Below, piece by piece: positions 7,282 through 14,724 of a stretch of 17,721 nt of DNA (position 1 is the stretch's first letter; each line of letters begins with the position of its first letter). Position numbers and translations under genes: made by a program. The stretch covers positions 1-17,721 of the forward strand of contig CAZVCJ010000081.1 of the NCBI GenBank assembly GCA_964625745.1, in the 5' to 3' direction. Below the pieces are notes generated by a model. That model made no database searches. It worked only from the letters and a program-made list of their open reading frames with translations, and was not told the DNA's origin. Source of the stretch: CAZVCJ01 sp964625745. GTDB taxonomy: Bacteria; Chloroflexota; Anaerolineae; VGOG01.

Positions 7282-7332
7282 TGGCCGCGCAGGGCATTCC
7301 AATTGAACGCTGGAACAGGCCCTGCGCGGCCA
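7282..7332. repeat. Long GC-rich hairpin upstream of the second MalF-type gene
   Basis: TGGCCGCGCAGGGC (7282-7295) and GCCCTGCGCGGCCA (7319-7332) are perfect 14-bp inverted repeats. ATTCCA and TGGAAC extend the pairing into the 23-base loop. It is not followed by a T run, so a simple Rho-independent terminator is unlikely. It sits about 26 bases before the Shine-Dalgarno of the permease gene and could limit expression or protect mRNA ends. A shorter related hairpin sits at 3606-3623. Confidence 0.8.
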
Positions 7333-7370
7333 ACTCTTGATTGTCGGTTGGCTCCTTTGAGGAGGATATG

Positions 7371-8276
7371 ATGACCGCGATAGTCCACTGGCTGAGAAAA
7401 CCCGAGGGGAGACGGAACGTTACCGGTTACATCTTTATCGCCCCCTTTATTCTCGGTTTCCTGTTTTGGTTCCTGGTCCCTGCGTTGACCTCCATCTGGC
7501 TGGTCTTCCAGGACTGGAACATGATCTCCCCGCCTGACTTCGTTGGCCTGGACAACTTCCGGAGACTTCTCTCGGACAAGCTCTTTTGGCAATCCCTGAA
7601 AGTCACCACTCTCTACACGGTCGTCTCGGTGCCGCTGAGTATGGTTCTGGCTTTCCTGCTGGCGCTTCTGATGAACACCAAGGTGCGCGGGATCACCATC
7701 TTTCGCACTATTTACTACCTGCCGAGCATCGTGCCAGCGGTGGCTAACGCGGTCTTGTGGGCCTGGATCCTGAATTCGGACTTCGGCTTGTTGAACGCGT
7801 TCCTCCGCTCCATTGGTCTGCCCAAGTTTCGCTGGTTGCAGGAGCCGGAGTTGGCCTTGCCGGCCATGATCCTGATGAGCTTGTGGGGCCTGGGGTGGGC
7901 CATGGTGATCTACCTGGCTGGCCTACAGGGCATCCCCGAGGTGTTCTATGAAGCGGCGGAGATTGACGGCGCCGGGCGTTGGGCCAAGTTGAGGCACGTC
8001 ACCATACCGCTCATGTCGCCCGTCATTTTCTTCAATCTGATCATGGGCATCATTGGTTCCTTTCAGGTTTTCACGGCGGGCTTTCTGATCACGGACGGTG
8101 GGCCACAGAATGCAACCCTCTTCTACGTCCTGTACCTGTACCGTAATGCGTTTGAGTACCTGGAAATGGGGTATGCGGCTGCCCTGGCGTGGGTGCTCTT
8201 TTTCATCATCATGGGACTGACGCTATTGATCTTCAAGTATATAGGCAGCCTGGTACACTACGAGGAGCCAGGCTAG
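7371..8276 (+). CDS. Sugar ABC transporter permease, MalF/UgpA type (operon 2)
   Basis: Six-helix importer subunit, 301 residues from this start, clear paralogue of the protein at 3645. The N-terminal RRNVTGYIF motif, LPSIVPAVANAVLW, the EAA loop from about residue 194 (EAAEIDGAGRWAKLRHVTIP) and IMGIIGSFQVFTAG are shared. The start is chosen from GAGGAGG at 7359-7365, which lies 5 bases before the ATG at 7371. A second ATG at 7368 is too close to it, and the frame remains open up to a TTG at 7341 with no suitable site. Some nucleotide blocks are nearly identical to operon 1, such as the region around 8040-8090, while others have drifted at synonymous positions. That is consistent with an older duplication. 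Confidence 0.92.
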   Translation: MTAIVHWLRKPEGRRNVTGYIFIAPFILGFLFWFLVPALTSIWLVFQDWNMISPPDFVGLDNFRRLLSDKLFWQSLKVTTLYTVVSVPLSMVLAFLLALLMNTKVRGITIFRTIYYLPSIVPAVANAVLWAWILNSDFGLLNAFLRSIGLPKFRWLQEPELALPAMILMSLWGLGWAMVIYLAGLQGIPEVFYEAAEIDGAGRWAKLRHVTIPLMSPVIFFNLIMGIIGSFQVFTAGFLITDGGPQNATLFYVLYLYRNAFEYLEMGYAAALAWVLFFIIMGLTLLIFKYIGSLVHYEEPG

Positions 8277-8287
8277 TGAGGCGGATC

Positions 8288-9175
8288 ATGACAACATCTC
8301 CTATGAAACAATCCATCAAGACCAGGCCCGTGATCAGGCATCTGTGCAGCGGAGAGGGGTGGGGGCGAGCTCTGACCTGGCTCGTGTTGGTCGTGGGAGC
8401 CATTATTATGGCAGCGCCTCTGGTGTGGATGGTCAGCAGTTCCCTCAAGTTGGAGCAAAGGGTCTTCGCGTTCCCTCCACAGTTGATTCCAAACCCGATT
8501 CGCTGGGCCAACTATGTGGATGCTATGACCTACAAACCATTCCACATCTACCTGAAGAACACCTTGTTTGTTGTCTTGCTGAGGGAAGTAGCTGTCCTTT
8601 TGACTTCCTCTTTCTGTGCTTACGGCTTTGCCCGTATCCGGTTCCGCGGTCGCGATTTCTGGTTTTCCGTCGTGCTCGCCACTATGATGGTGCCTTACGT
8701 CGTGTTGATGGTGCCCAGCTTTGTGATCTTCTCCCGCCTCAAATGGATTGATACCTTCCTCCCCCTCACTGTGCCCTTTTTCTTCGGAGGAGGGGCCTTT
8801 TACATCTTTCTCCTACGCCAATTCTTCCGCACCATTCCAGAGGAACTGGCCGACGCGGCTCGCATTGATGGTTGTAGTGAGTTTGGTATCTACGCCCGCA
8901 TTATGCTGCCGTTAGCCAAGCCAGCTCTGACCACTGTGGCCATTTTCACGTTCCTTGATGGCTGGAACGACTTTATGGGTCCGCTCTTGTACCTGAACTC
9001 ACCCGGAAAATTCACCCTTGCCGTAGGGTTGGCCACTTTCAGGAGTGTGATGTATACGCGCTGGGATCTGCTGATGGCCGCTTCGGCGGCGGTAACTCTA
9101 CCCGTCATCGTGATTTTCTTCCTTGCACAACGCTACTTTGTCCGCGGGGTCGTGCTGAGCGGACTGAAGGGCTAA
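8288..9175 (+). CDS. Sugar ABC transporter permease, MalG/UgpE type (operon 2)
   Basis: Second channel subunit of operon 2, 295 residues. It has a first helix after about residue 27, the MalG-type segment PPQLIPNPIRWANYVDAMTY, the EAA loop from about residue 185 (EELADAARIDGCSEFGIYAR) and the usual family ending RYFVRGVVLSGLKG. The frame stays open upstream to 8189 inside the preceding gene. I chose the ATG at 8288 because a weak GAGG lies at 8278-8281 and the protein then has the same short N-terminus as its paralogue. The ATG at 8303 is a possible alternative. It starts 11 bases after the upstream stop, so the permeases are coupled. Compared with operon 1 it lacks the Gly/Ser insertion in the segment before FIFLLRQFF. 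Confidence 0.92.
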   Translation: MTTSPMKQSIKTRPVIRHLCSGEGWGRALTWLVLVVGAIIMAAPLVWMVSSSLKLEQRVFAFPPQLIPNPIRWANYVDAMTYKPFHIYLKNTLFVVLLREVAVLLTSSFCAYGFARIRFRGRDFWFSVVLATMMVPYVVLMVPSFVIFSRLKWIDTFLPLTVPFFFGGGAFYIFLLRQFFRTIPEELADAARIDGCSEFGIYARIMLPLAKPALTTVAIFTFLDGWNDFMGPLLYLNSPGKFTLAVGLATFRSVMYTRWDLLMAASAAVTLPVIVIFFLAQRYFVRGVVLSGLKG

Positions 9176-9251
9176 ACGGCATCGTCCGAGGCACTGTTAA
9201 CGCCACAAAACAATTCACCATAGGACAGCGTGACTCAGTTTGGTATGAGCT

Positions 9252-9339
9252 GGTGGACGGTGAACGGTGGACGAGGCGCTACCCGCCCGTCGCATACTGG
9301 CGGCAGGAGGAGTACCTCGCCAGCCTTTTACCGTCCATC
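9252..9339. repeat. Imperfect hairpin, MITE-like
   Basis: The left arm, starting GGTGGACGGTGAACGGTGGA (9252-9278 region), pairs imperfectly with the right arm ending CTTTTACCGTCCATC (9315-9339). An inner stem pairs CCGCC (9283-9287) with GGCGG near 9299-9303. This looks like a small non-coding repeat. No target duplication was recognised. Confidence 0.5.
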
Positions 9340-9381
9340 TATGTTCTCTACTATATAGGGGCGATCCCTTGCGGTCGCTCT

Positions 9382-9402
9382 GGGCGGGTGCAAGACCCGC
9401 CC
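9382..9402. repeat. GC-rich palindromic repeat
   Basis: GGGCGGGT (9382-9389) and ACCCGCCC (9395-9402) form a perfect 8-bp stem with loop GCAAG, ending in CTAC. This 'GGGCGGGTxxxxxACCCGCCCCTAC' pattern is a familiar dispersed intergenic palindrome in Chloroflexota-like genomes, from memory. The preceding AGGGGCGATCCCTTGCGGTCGC probably belongs to the same unit. Confidence 0.65.
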
Positions 9403-9420
9403 CTACCAACCCATTTTGGA

Positions 9421-9443
9421 TGCACCCATATCAGATGGGTGCA
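9421..9443. repeat. 8-bp inverted repeat before the M24 gene
   Basis: TGCACCCA (9421-9428) and TGGGTGCA (9436-9443) are perfect complements around TATCAGA. It lies 30 bases before the chosen start, so it could be an operator or an mRNA structure; nothing decides between them. Confidence 0.45.
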
Positions 9444-9473
9444 GAGGTGGATAAGTTGACGGAGCATGGAACG

Positions 9474-10856
9474 ATGGATTCCTTAACGATACGCGGTGCT
9501 CAGCTTGCCCCACAATGGCGGGCAGATTTTCCTGCCGAGGAGTTTGTCGCCCGACGGGAGAAGATATTTGACGCCATTGGAAGCGAGGGCCAGGCGTTGC
9601 TGCAGAGCGCCCCAGCGCCTCGCGGATACGTCATCTTTCGCCAAACGAACGAGTTTTTCTACTGCTGTGGTCTCGAAACACCGCAGTCCTACCTGTTGAT
9701 GAACGGTGCAGAACGCAAGACCGCGCTCTATCTCGCCCGGCGGGGTGAGGCCCAGCTCGGTGAGGGAGCACCACCAGGGGTTGAAGATGTTGATCTCGTG
9801 AAGGGAATGACGGGCGCCGATGGAGTCTACGGCCTGGAAAAGCTTTCGGAACACCTGGCCGACGCGAAACTGGTCTACACCCCTCATGCCCCGGCTGGAG
9901 TCCGGGCCACGACCCGTCACCACCTGCTTTTGGCGAACCAGATGGTGGCCCAGGATCCGTGGGATGGGCAGCCGTCGCGAGAACAGCGCCTCGTCAGCTT
10001 GCTGCGTTCTCGATTCCCCAACATGGAAGTGCGTGACCTGACGCCGATCCTGGATGAGTTACGGTCGGTCAAGAGCCCACGCGAGATCGCCGTGATGCGC
10101 CGCGCGGGCCAGCTTTGCGCCCACGCCATCCGCGAAGCCATGCGGGTGACGCGGCCGGGCATCCTCGAATACCAGCTCGGCTCCCTGGCAAATTACATCT
10201 ATCTGCTGAACGGCGCAAGGGGTGAGGGTTATCGTCCCATCATTGCAGGCGGAGAAAACATCTGGCACATCCATTACTTCCTGAACAACTGTCCTCTGAA
10301 AGACGGCGATCTGGTGCTAATGGACGTGGCTCCTGAATGCAACTACTACACCAATGACATAGGTCGTATGTGGCCCGTCAACGGGACGTATGCTACCTGG
10401 CAGCGAGAGCTGTACGGTTACATCGTCGAGTACCACAAAGTGGTTCTGTCCAGGATCCGCCCCGGTGTGACGCCGGATCAGGTGATGGACGAAGCCGCCG
10501 AGGAGATGAAAGAGGTCTGGGAAAGCTGGGAGTTCTCGAAAGACATCTACAGAGAGGGCGCCCGCCGTACCCTTGAATTCCGTGGCCACCTCTCGCATCC
10601 GGTCGGTATGGCCGTGCACGACGACGGCGGATACCACCATCGTCCACTGGTGCCGGGAACGGTGTTTGCTGTAGATCCGCAGATGTGGATTCCCGAAGAG
10701 AAACTCTACATTCGCGTGGAAGATACAGTGGTTGTCACCGACGATGGGATCGAGATCTTTACCAGCGGCGCACCACTGGAACTGGATGACGTCGAGGCCC
10801 TCATGCGGAACGAGGGAACGCAACTTCCCTACCTGTTGACGGGGTCTGGGAGATAA
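9474..10856 (+). CDS. M24-family peptidase, aminopeptidase P-like
   Basis: Pita-bread metallopeptidase of 460 residues, by homology removing an N-terminal residue before proline. No signal peptide, so cytoplasmic. The AMP_N-type domain (about 17-140) has FRQTNEFFYCCGLETPQSYLLM; the M24 catalytic domain runs from about 200. Matching E. coli PepP landmarks by eye, the dimetal ligands are Asp284 and Asp295 (in LMDVAPEC and TNDIGRMWPVNG), His375 in GHLSHPVGMAVHD and Glu416 in RVEDTVVV; catalytic His equivalents are IHY and His382. The expected Glu in 'TVEP' is Asp401 (AVDPQMW), an unusual change. The ATG at 9474 follows GGAG at 9461-9464; an in-frame ATG at 9435 lacks a ribosome site. It lies between sugar-uptake and glycosidase-like genes, suggesting a role in glycopeptide use. 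A non-peptidase M24 role, creatinase-like, is possible. Confidence 0.88.
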   Translation: MDSLTIRGAQLAPQWRADFPAEEFVARREKIFDAIGSEGQALLQSAPAPRGYVIFRQTNEFFYCCGLETPQSYLLMNGAERKTALYLARRGEAQLGEGAPPGVEDVDLVKGMTGADGVYGLEKLSEHLADAKLVYTPHAPAGVRATTRHHLLLANQMVAQDPWDGQPSREQRLVSLLRSRFPNMEVRDLTPILDELRSVKSPREIAVMRRAGQLCAHAIREAMRVTRPGILEYQLGSLANYIYLLNGARGEGYRPIIAGGENIWHIHYFLNNCPLKDGDLVLMDVAPECNYYTNDIGRMWPVNGTYATWQRELYGYIVEYHKVVLSRIRPGVTPDQVMDEAAEEMKEVWESWEFSKDIYREGARRTLEFRGHLSHPVGMAVHDDGGYHHRPLVPGTVFAVDPQMWIPEEKLYIRVEDTVVVTDDGIEIFTSGAPLELDDVEALMRNEGTQLPYLLTGSGR

Positions 10857-10925
10857 TGCCGCACGACTCATGTTGTAGGCACTTCGGATTTGACGCTTCA
10901 AGTAATATGATCATGGAGGCAGAGA

Positions 10926-11588
10926 TTGATACCCAGAGAAGAATGGTTAAGCATTTTAGAAGCCTATAGTGCTCATATCTGGCCCGCTCAGATCGTTTTC
11001 TACATCGCAGCCATTCTACTCATTGGGTGGTTTTTTCTCAAACCCGTTCGGGTCCAGAATTGGTTGATAAAGCTATATCTCTCGATTGCATTCGCTTGGA
11101 ATGGCATTCTATGGTTCTTGATCCTTGCCAAGGATATGGCCGGTGATAGCTACGGTAATTACTTCTTCGGTTCTATATTTATCATTGTATCGGTGCTGTT
11201 TGCGGTCGACATATTCAGGCAAAAGATGCAGTTCTCTCTTCCAACAGTCGGATGGCGAAAGTATGCTACGTTGACTCTAATGCTATTGGTGTTTTGCTAC
11301 CCTTTGTTTGGTGTCGCGTTTGGACACGATTTTGCGAGGCTAATCTTTCCTGGCACTTTTCCGTGCCCAACGACAGCACTTGGCTTGCTCCTGCTGACAA
11401 CTGCTCTACCGCAGGTTGATAAGATAATCTACGTCCTGCTGCTTTTCTGTGCGATTCCATTCACACCATTCGTCCAAATCGCTAAATATGGTGTCTATGA
11501 GGATGCGATCCTGTTTGTTAGCGGCGTCTACAGTCTGATCTTGTTATCGAGATATTGGAAGGTTGAAGATCAACGCGGCTACCGATGA
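10926..11588 (+). CDS. DUF6064-like integral membrane protein
   Basis: A 220-residue protein with about six hydrophobic helices: near 18-38, 47-66, 78-95, 110-128, 143-160 and 165-185, with a last short one before the C-terminal SRYWKVEDQRGYR. The size, the MIP.EE start, the Trp-Pro-Ala-Gln motif (HIWPAQIVFYI) and the even spread of helices recall the DUF6064 family, which has no known function; the call is from memory. The start is TTG at 10926, supported by GGAGG at 10915-10919, 6 bases upstream. Its base composition is visibly more AT-rich than all its neighbours, with codons such as tta, ata and tat common. It is unrelated to sugar uptake and followed by an attC-like sequence. It is probably a horizontally acquired insertion. 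Confidence 0.7.
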   Translation: MIPREEWLSILEAYSAHIWPAQIVFYIAAILLIGWFFLKPVRVQNWLIKLYLSIAFAWNGILWFLILAKDMAGDSYGNYFFGSIFIIVSVLFAVDIFRQKMQFSLPTVGWRKYATLTLMLLVFCYPLFGVAFGHDFARLIFPGTFPCPTTALGLLLLTTALPQVDKIIYVLLLFCAIPFTPFVQIAKYGVYEDAILFVSGVYSLILLSRYWKVEDQRGYR

Positions 11589-11616
11589 ATTGCATACTAA
11601 TAACCGATAAAAGATC

Positions 11617-11665
11617 GCCTAACATCTGGGTGAAGCCGACCGCTGTCTCGCAGCGTAAGGTACGC
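11617..11665 (+). repeat. Half attC-like sequence after the membrane-protein gene
   Basis: GCCTAAC (11617-11623) matches the R-double-prime core of integron attC sites (RYYYAAC). The following TGAAGCCGACCGC (11631-11643) is like the L-double-prime stretch of many attC sites. Small stems follow: CGCTG/CAGCG (11641-11645 and 11651-11655) and GCGTA/TACGC (11653-11657 and 11661-11665). A proper complementary right half ending in GTTRRRY is not found; only a poor GTTAGTG at 11708 is nearby. It is either a decayed attC or a chance match. Confidence 0.3.
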
Positions 11666-11743
11666 ATCCCGCGCCAGTGGCTAGGGGCGATTCCGAACGC
11701 CTGAAAAGTTAGTGTCATTTGACTAAAGCGCGATGGGAGAGAT

Positions 11744-14566
11744 ATGGTGGTAGAAAGCAGAAACTCACAGGCACCTTTTGTTCTGAAGTGGAATGACGGT
11801 GGCATCACCAGCCTGAAATTGCTGGACGACGTTTTCGATACCGATTACATCTGGCTAGGCGAGACCCTGGGCGAGGTCGTGGTCCGCTACCGGCTCGATG
11901 AGGGGGACTGGTGGGAGGCAACTGCCTTCGCTTCGGGCGATGTTCGCCAGGTCCACATCAGTGGGGAGGACGACCCGGAGGCTTTGACCTACTTTTATGA
12001 GGGTGACTCGCTGGGTGCCCACGGCATCCGAGACTTTCAGTTGACGGTGCAGTTCGCCCGCCGAGGAGACAGCCTGGTCTGGACACTGAGCTTTCATAAC
12101 AACACCGACCAGGCGCTCGAACTGGGCGACATTGCACTGCCGCTGCCTTTCAACAGGCAGTTCATACAGGACAATCTGGCGAACTACACGCGGGTCGTGG
12201 CCAGGCATAGTTTCATCTCAGGACACGGGTCGTTCATCTTCTGGGAGCGCCCCAACGGCGTTGGGCCTTACCTGGTCATGACACTGTTGGAAGGCACCAA
12301 GCTCGAATACTACGAGGAACACGAGCCTGATCCGAAGAGAAGTGTGCGCGCGCCCTATTGGGCCTATATTCACTCGGCGGTGAGCGGGGCAGGAGAGACG
12401 CGCGGCACCTGGCGACAGCCCCACACCAGCGTGACCCTCTCGCCCAAAGGCACTCCAGGCGACGAGATCACCTACGGCTTCAAGTTCCGCTGGGCCGACG
12501 ACTACGATGGGGTGCGCGATGTGCTGTACGATGAAGGCCTGCTCGACGTTCACGTGGTGCCTGGCATGACCGTGCCCGAAGACCTGTTCGCCATGTTCTC
12601 GCTGCGGACCAAGAATGCAAGCCACACCGTCTCGCCGGAGTATCCCGATCAAACCCAGATCGAATACCTGGGCGAGAGGGAAGCCGACACTCACGTCTAC
12701 CAGGTCAAGTTCTCGCGGCTGGGAGAGAACCTGCTGACGGTGAACTACGGCGATGGCAGGCATACGGTGCTGGAGTTCTTCGTCACGCAGCCGCTGGAGA
12801 CGCTGATCAAGAAGCGAGCGGCGTTCCTGGTGAACAAGCAGCAACACCGCGATCCGAACAAATGGTACAACGGTCTGTTCTCCGTGTGGGATATGCGCTA
12901 CAGTGTCCTACGTGGCCCGGACGATACGGATGGCTTTGACGGCTGGTGGGGCTACGTCCTGGCCTGCGACGATACGGCCTTGCCCAAAGCGCCCTTCATC
13001 GCGGCGAAGAACGTGCACTATCCTGTGCAGCAGGAGATTGCCGCCGTCGAATACTACATCGAGAACTTCGTGTGGGGCAAGCTCCAGCGCACCGATCAGG
13101 AGGAACCGTATCCCTACTTCATCTACGGTGTCCCCAACTGGTTCGAGAATCGCCACAGCGAGCACGGTTTCGGTTCGGAGGGTAAGGGCCTGGAGCACGT
13201 GTGGCGCAGCTATGACTATCCCCACCTGACCATGCTCTATTTTCACCTGTACCAGATCGCCAGGATGTATCCGGGCACGACGAAGTACCTGGACAAGGAC
13301 GGATACCTGGAACGGGCCTTCGGCACGGCCAAAGCCCACTTTACCCTGGCGGGCATTGACGATCTCCCCGCAGGGGCGCGGGGGTACTGGGCCTACACCC
13401 TGGGTCTCTACAACGAACTGCTCATCGTTGACCTCATTGAGGTCCTGTACGAAGAAGGCCGGGACGAGCAAGCGGATTGGCTGAAGAACGAGTGGGAGAA
13501 AAAGGTCAAATACTTCGTGTACGACGACCCGTATCCGTTTGATTCGGAATATCCCTTCGATACCACCGCCTTCGAGTCTTCCCATGCCATCGCCAGGTAC
13601 GGACTGGCCAATCCGATGGAGTCGGACGAAAATCTGTGGTATAATAAGTACAAGGACAAGTGGTATTCGCACCCGGAGGTCAAACGCGAGGATTTTGAGC
13701 AATTCATGGAAAAGCAAATCCAGGCCAACATTGCCCTGCGGGGATGGGTAGAGCCGGCTTACTACCTTTTGGGGGGTGATTACCGGGGAGGCATCTCTTC
13801 GCGGTACGCGCTGAGCTATATGTCCCAGGCAGGGGGCTGGGCGATTGCCGACTACGCCTTGTATCACACCAGTAACCCCGCGCCGTACCTGCGGCTGGGC
13901 TACGCCTCCTATTTGAGTTCGTGGGCACTGATGAATACCGGTACCCCGGAGACCAACTACGGTTACTGGTACCCCGGCGAAGAGAACGACGGCGCCTCTG
14001 GCTGGGCGATCACGCCCGAAAAGTATGGCCCAATGTGGATCAGGAAGGACAACCGCCGAGGGGCGTGGTTCTACGATGGCGAGATCGAGATTGGCTACTC
14101 CGCTGCGCTCCGCACGGCGGCGACGGTGGTGATGGAGGATCCTCTGTTTGGCCTGTTCGCCTACGGCGGTCTGCTGAGGGAGCTTGATGGCCGCGTTGAG
14201 GTGATTCCCAGGGATGGCCTGCGCCAGCGCTTCCACGTGATGCGGGGCGAGCGACGGCTGCATATACTCCTGGATCGGGACGGCTTCGCGGCGGAGCGGC
14301 CCATCGTCGTGGACGACAATCTGCGCGACATCTGCTTTACCCTGGAGAACCGAACGCAGGATCAGCACGTCGCCATCCTGCGCCTGGCTGGTCTGCCGGC
14401 TGGCGACTACAGTGTGCACATTGGCGGCCAACTGGCCGACCAGATCAGCTCCAGGGATGACGAGTGGATCACGGTGGATTTGCCCGTAGGTCTGGAAAAC
14501 GTTCATGATGTCGAGATCCGTGAAGCGTTCACCCCTCCCTCCCAGGGAGGGGATGGGGGAGGGTGA
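11744..14566 (+). CDS. Large DUF5695-like protein, probable carbohydrate-active enzyme
   Basis: A 940-residue protein without signal peptide or membrane helix, so probably cytoplasmic. The N-terminal 370 residues are beta-rich (DGGITSLKL, TLSFHNNTDQALELGDIALPL), like the beta-sandwich before glycosidase barrels. Residues about 380-790 are rich in Trp/Tyr-containing helices: NGLFSVWDMRYSVLRGP, YVLACDDTALPKAPFIAAKN, YYIENFVWGKLQRTDQEEPY, VWRSYDYPHLTMLYFHLYQI, FDTTAFESSHAIARYG. I recognise these as the DUF5695 type and infer an alpha/alpha-toroid fold. A beta C-terminal domain follows. No catalytic residues can be named. GGGAGAG sits very close to the ATG at 11744, so the true start may be the GTG at 11747. 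The last residues, PPSQGGDGGG, come from a repeat. Its neighbours suggest it acts on an imported oligosaccharide. Confidence 0.72.
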   Translation: MVVESRNSQAPFVLKWNDGGITSLKLLDDVFDTDYIWLGETLGEVVVRYRLDEGDWWEATAFASGDVRQVHISGEDDPEALTYFYEGDSLGAHGIRDFQLTVQFARRGDSLVWTLSFHNNTDQALELGDIALPLPFNRQFIQDNLANYTRVVARHSFISGHGSFIFWERPNGVGPYLVMTLLEGTKLEYYEEHEPDPKRSVRAPYWAYIHSAVSGAGETRGTWRQPHTSVTLSPKGTPGDEITYGFKFRWADDYDGVRDVLYDEGLLDVHVVPGMTVPEDLFAMFSLRTKNASHTVSPEYPDQTQIEYLGEREADTHVYQVKFSRLGENLLTVNYGDGRHTVLEFFVTQPLETLIKKRAAFLVNKQQHRDPNKWYNGLFSVWDMRYSVLRGPDDTDGFDGWWGYVLACDDTALPKAPFIAAKNVHYPVQQEIAAVEYYIENFVWGKLQRTDQEEPYPYFIYGVPNWFENRHSEHGFGSEGKGLEHVWRSYDYPHLTMLYFHLYQIARMYPGTTKYLDKDGYLERAFGTAKAHFTLAGIDDLPAGARGYWAYTLGLYNELLIVDLIEVLYEEGRDEQADWLKNEWEKKVKYFVYDDPYPFDSEYPFDTTAFESSHAIARYGLANPMESDENLWYNKYKDKWYSHPEVKREDFEQFMEKQIQANIALRGWVEPAYYLLGGDYRGGISSRYALSYMSQAGGWAIADYALYHTSNPAPYLRLGYASYLSSWALMNTGTPETNYGYWYPGEENDGASGWAITPEKYGPMWIRKDNRRGAWFYDGEIEIGYSAALRTAATVVMEDPLFGLFAYGGLLRELDGRVEVIPRDGLRQRFHVMRGERRLHILLDRDGFAAERPIVVDDNLRDICFTLENRTQDQHVAILRLAGLPAGDYSVHIGGQLADQISSRDDEWITVDLPVGLENVHDVEIREAFTPPSQGGDGGG
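14532..14552. repeat. Palindromic repeat inside the 3' end of the DUF5695-like gene
   Basis: CCCCTCCCT (14532-14540) and AGGGAGGGG (14544-14552) are perfect 9-bp inverted repeats around CCC. They form the start of a repeat cluster continuing past the stop codon. The reading frame passes through it and ends in GGGTGA at 14561-14566, so the protein tail is repeat-derived. Confidence 0.8.
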
Positions 14567-14621
14567 ATCCCCACAAACGGCCAAGATTCCCTGTGAATTC
14601 GGCTCATTTTGACTTGCGAAG

Positions 14622-14703
14622 TCCCACCCTCACCCTAGCCCTCTCCCTGTGAGGGAGAGGGGATTTCCCCCTGCCCCTTTGGGGAGAGGGCAGGGGTGAG
14701 GGG
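14622..14703. repeat. Intergenic CCCTCACCCTAGCCCTCTCCC-type hairpin cluster
   Basis: CCCTCTCCCT (14639-14648) and AGGGAGAGGG (14652-14661) form a perfect 10-bp stem around GTG. CCCCTGCCC (near 14668-14677) pairs with GGGCAGGGG (near 14688-14697). An outer CCCTCACCCT pairs with AGGGGTGAGGGG. This is a widespread dispersed bacterial intergenic repeat pattern, from memory. As RNA it would form strong nested hairpins between the two genes and could act as a transcription boundary, though without a T run. Confidence 0.75.
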
Positions 14704-14724
14704 AAGTTTCTAATGGGGCTGGAT

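Larger units (their letters stand above)
9176..9473. other. Intergenic region with three inverted repeats
   Basis: No convincing gene. It holds an imperfect long hairpin (9252-9339), a GC-rich palindrome (9382-9402) and a TGCACCCA/TGGGTGCA stem just before the M24 gene (9421-9443). No clear promoter pair was seen, although one is expected for the downstream gene. No T-rich terminator follows the permease stop. Confidence 0.6.

Noticed and set aside
10890..10911. TTGACG and TATGAT as a promoter of the membrane-protein gene
   Set aside because: The two hexamers are only 10 bases apart, far too close for sigma70.
14494..14504. GGAAAACGTTC, resembling the LacI operator
   Set aside because: It matches only part of the 13-bp operator, lies within the coding end of the DUF5695-like gene and has no promoter hexamers around it.
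12908..14584. A 558-residue open frame on the minus strand
   Set aside because: Antisense shadow of the DUF5695-like gene; no ribosome site of note, no family motifs, and the sense protein has convincing ones.
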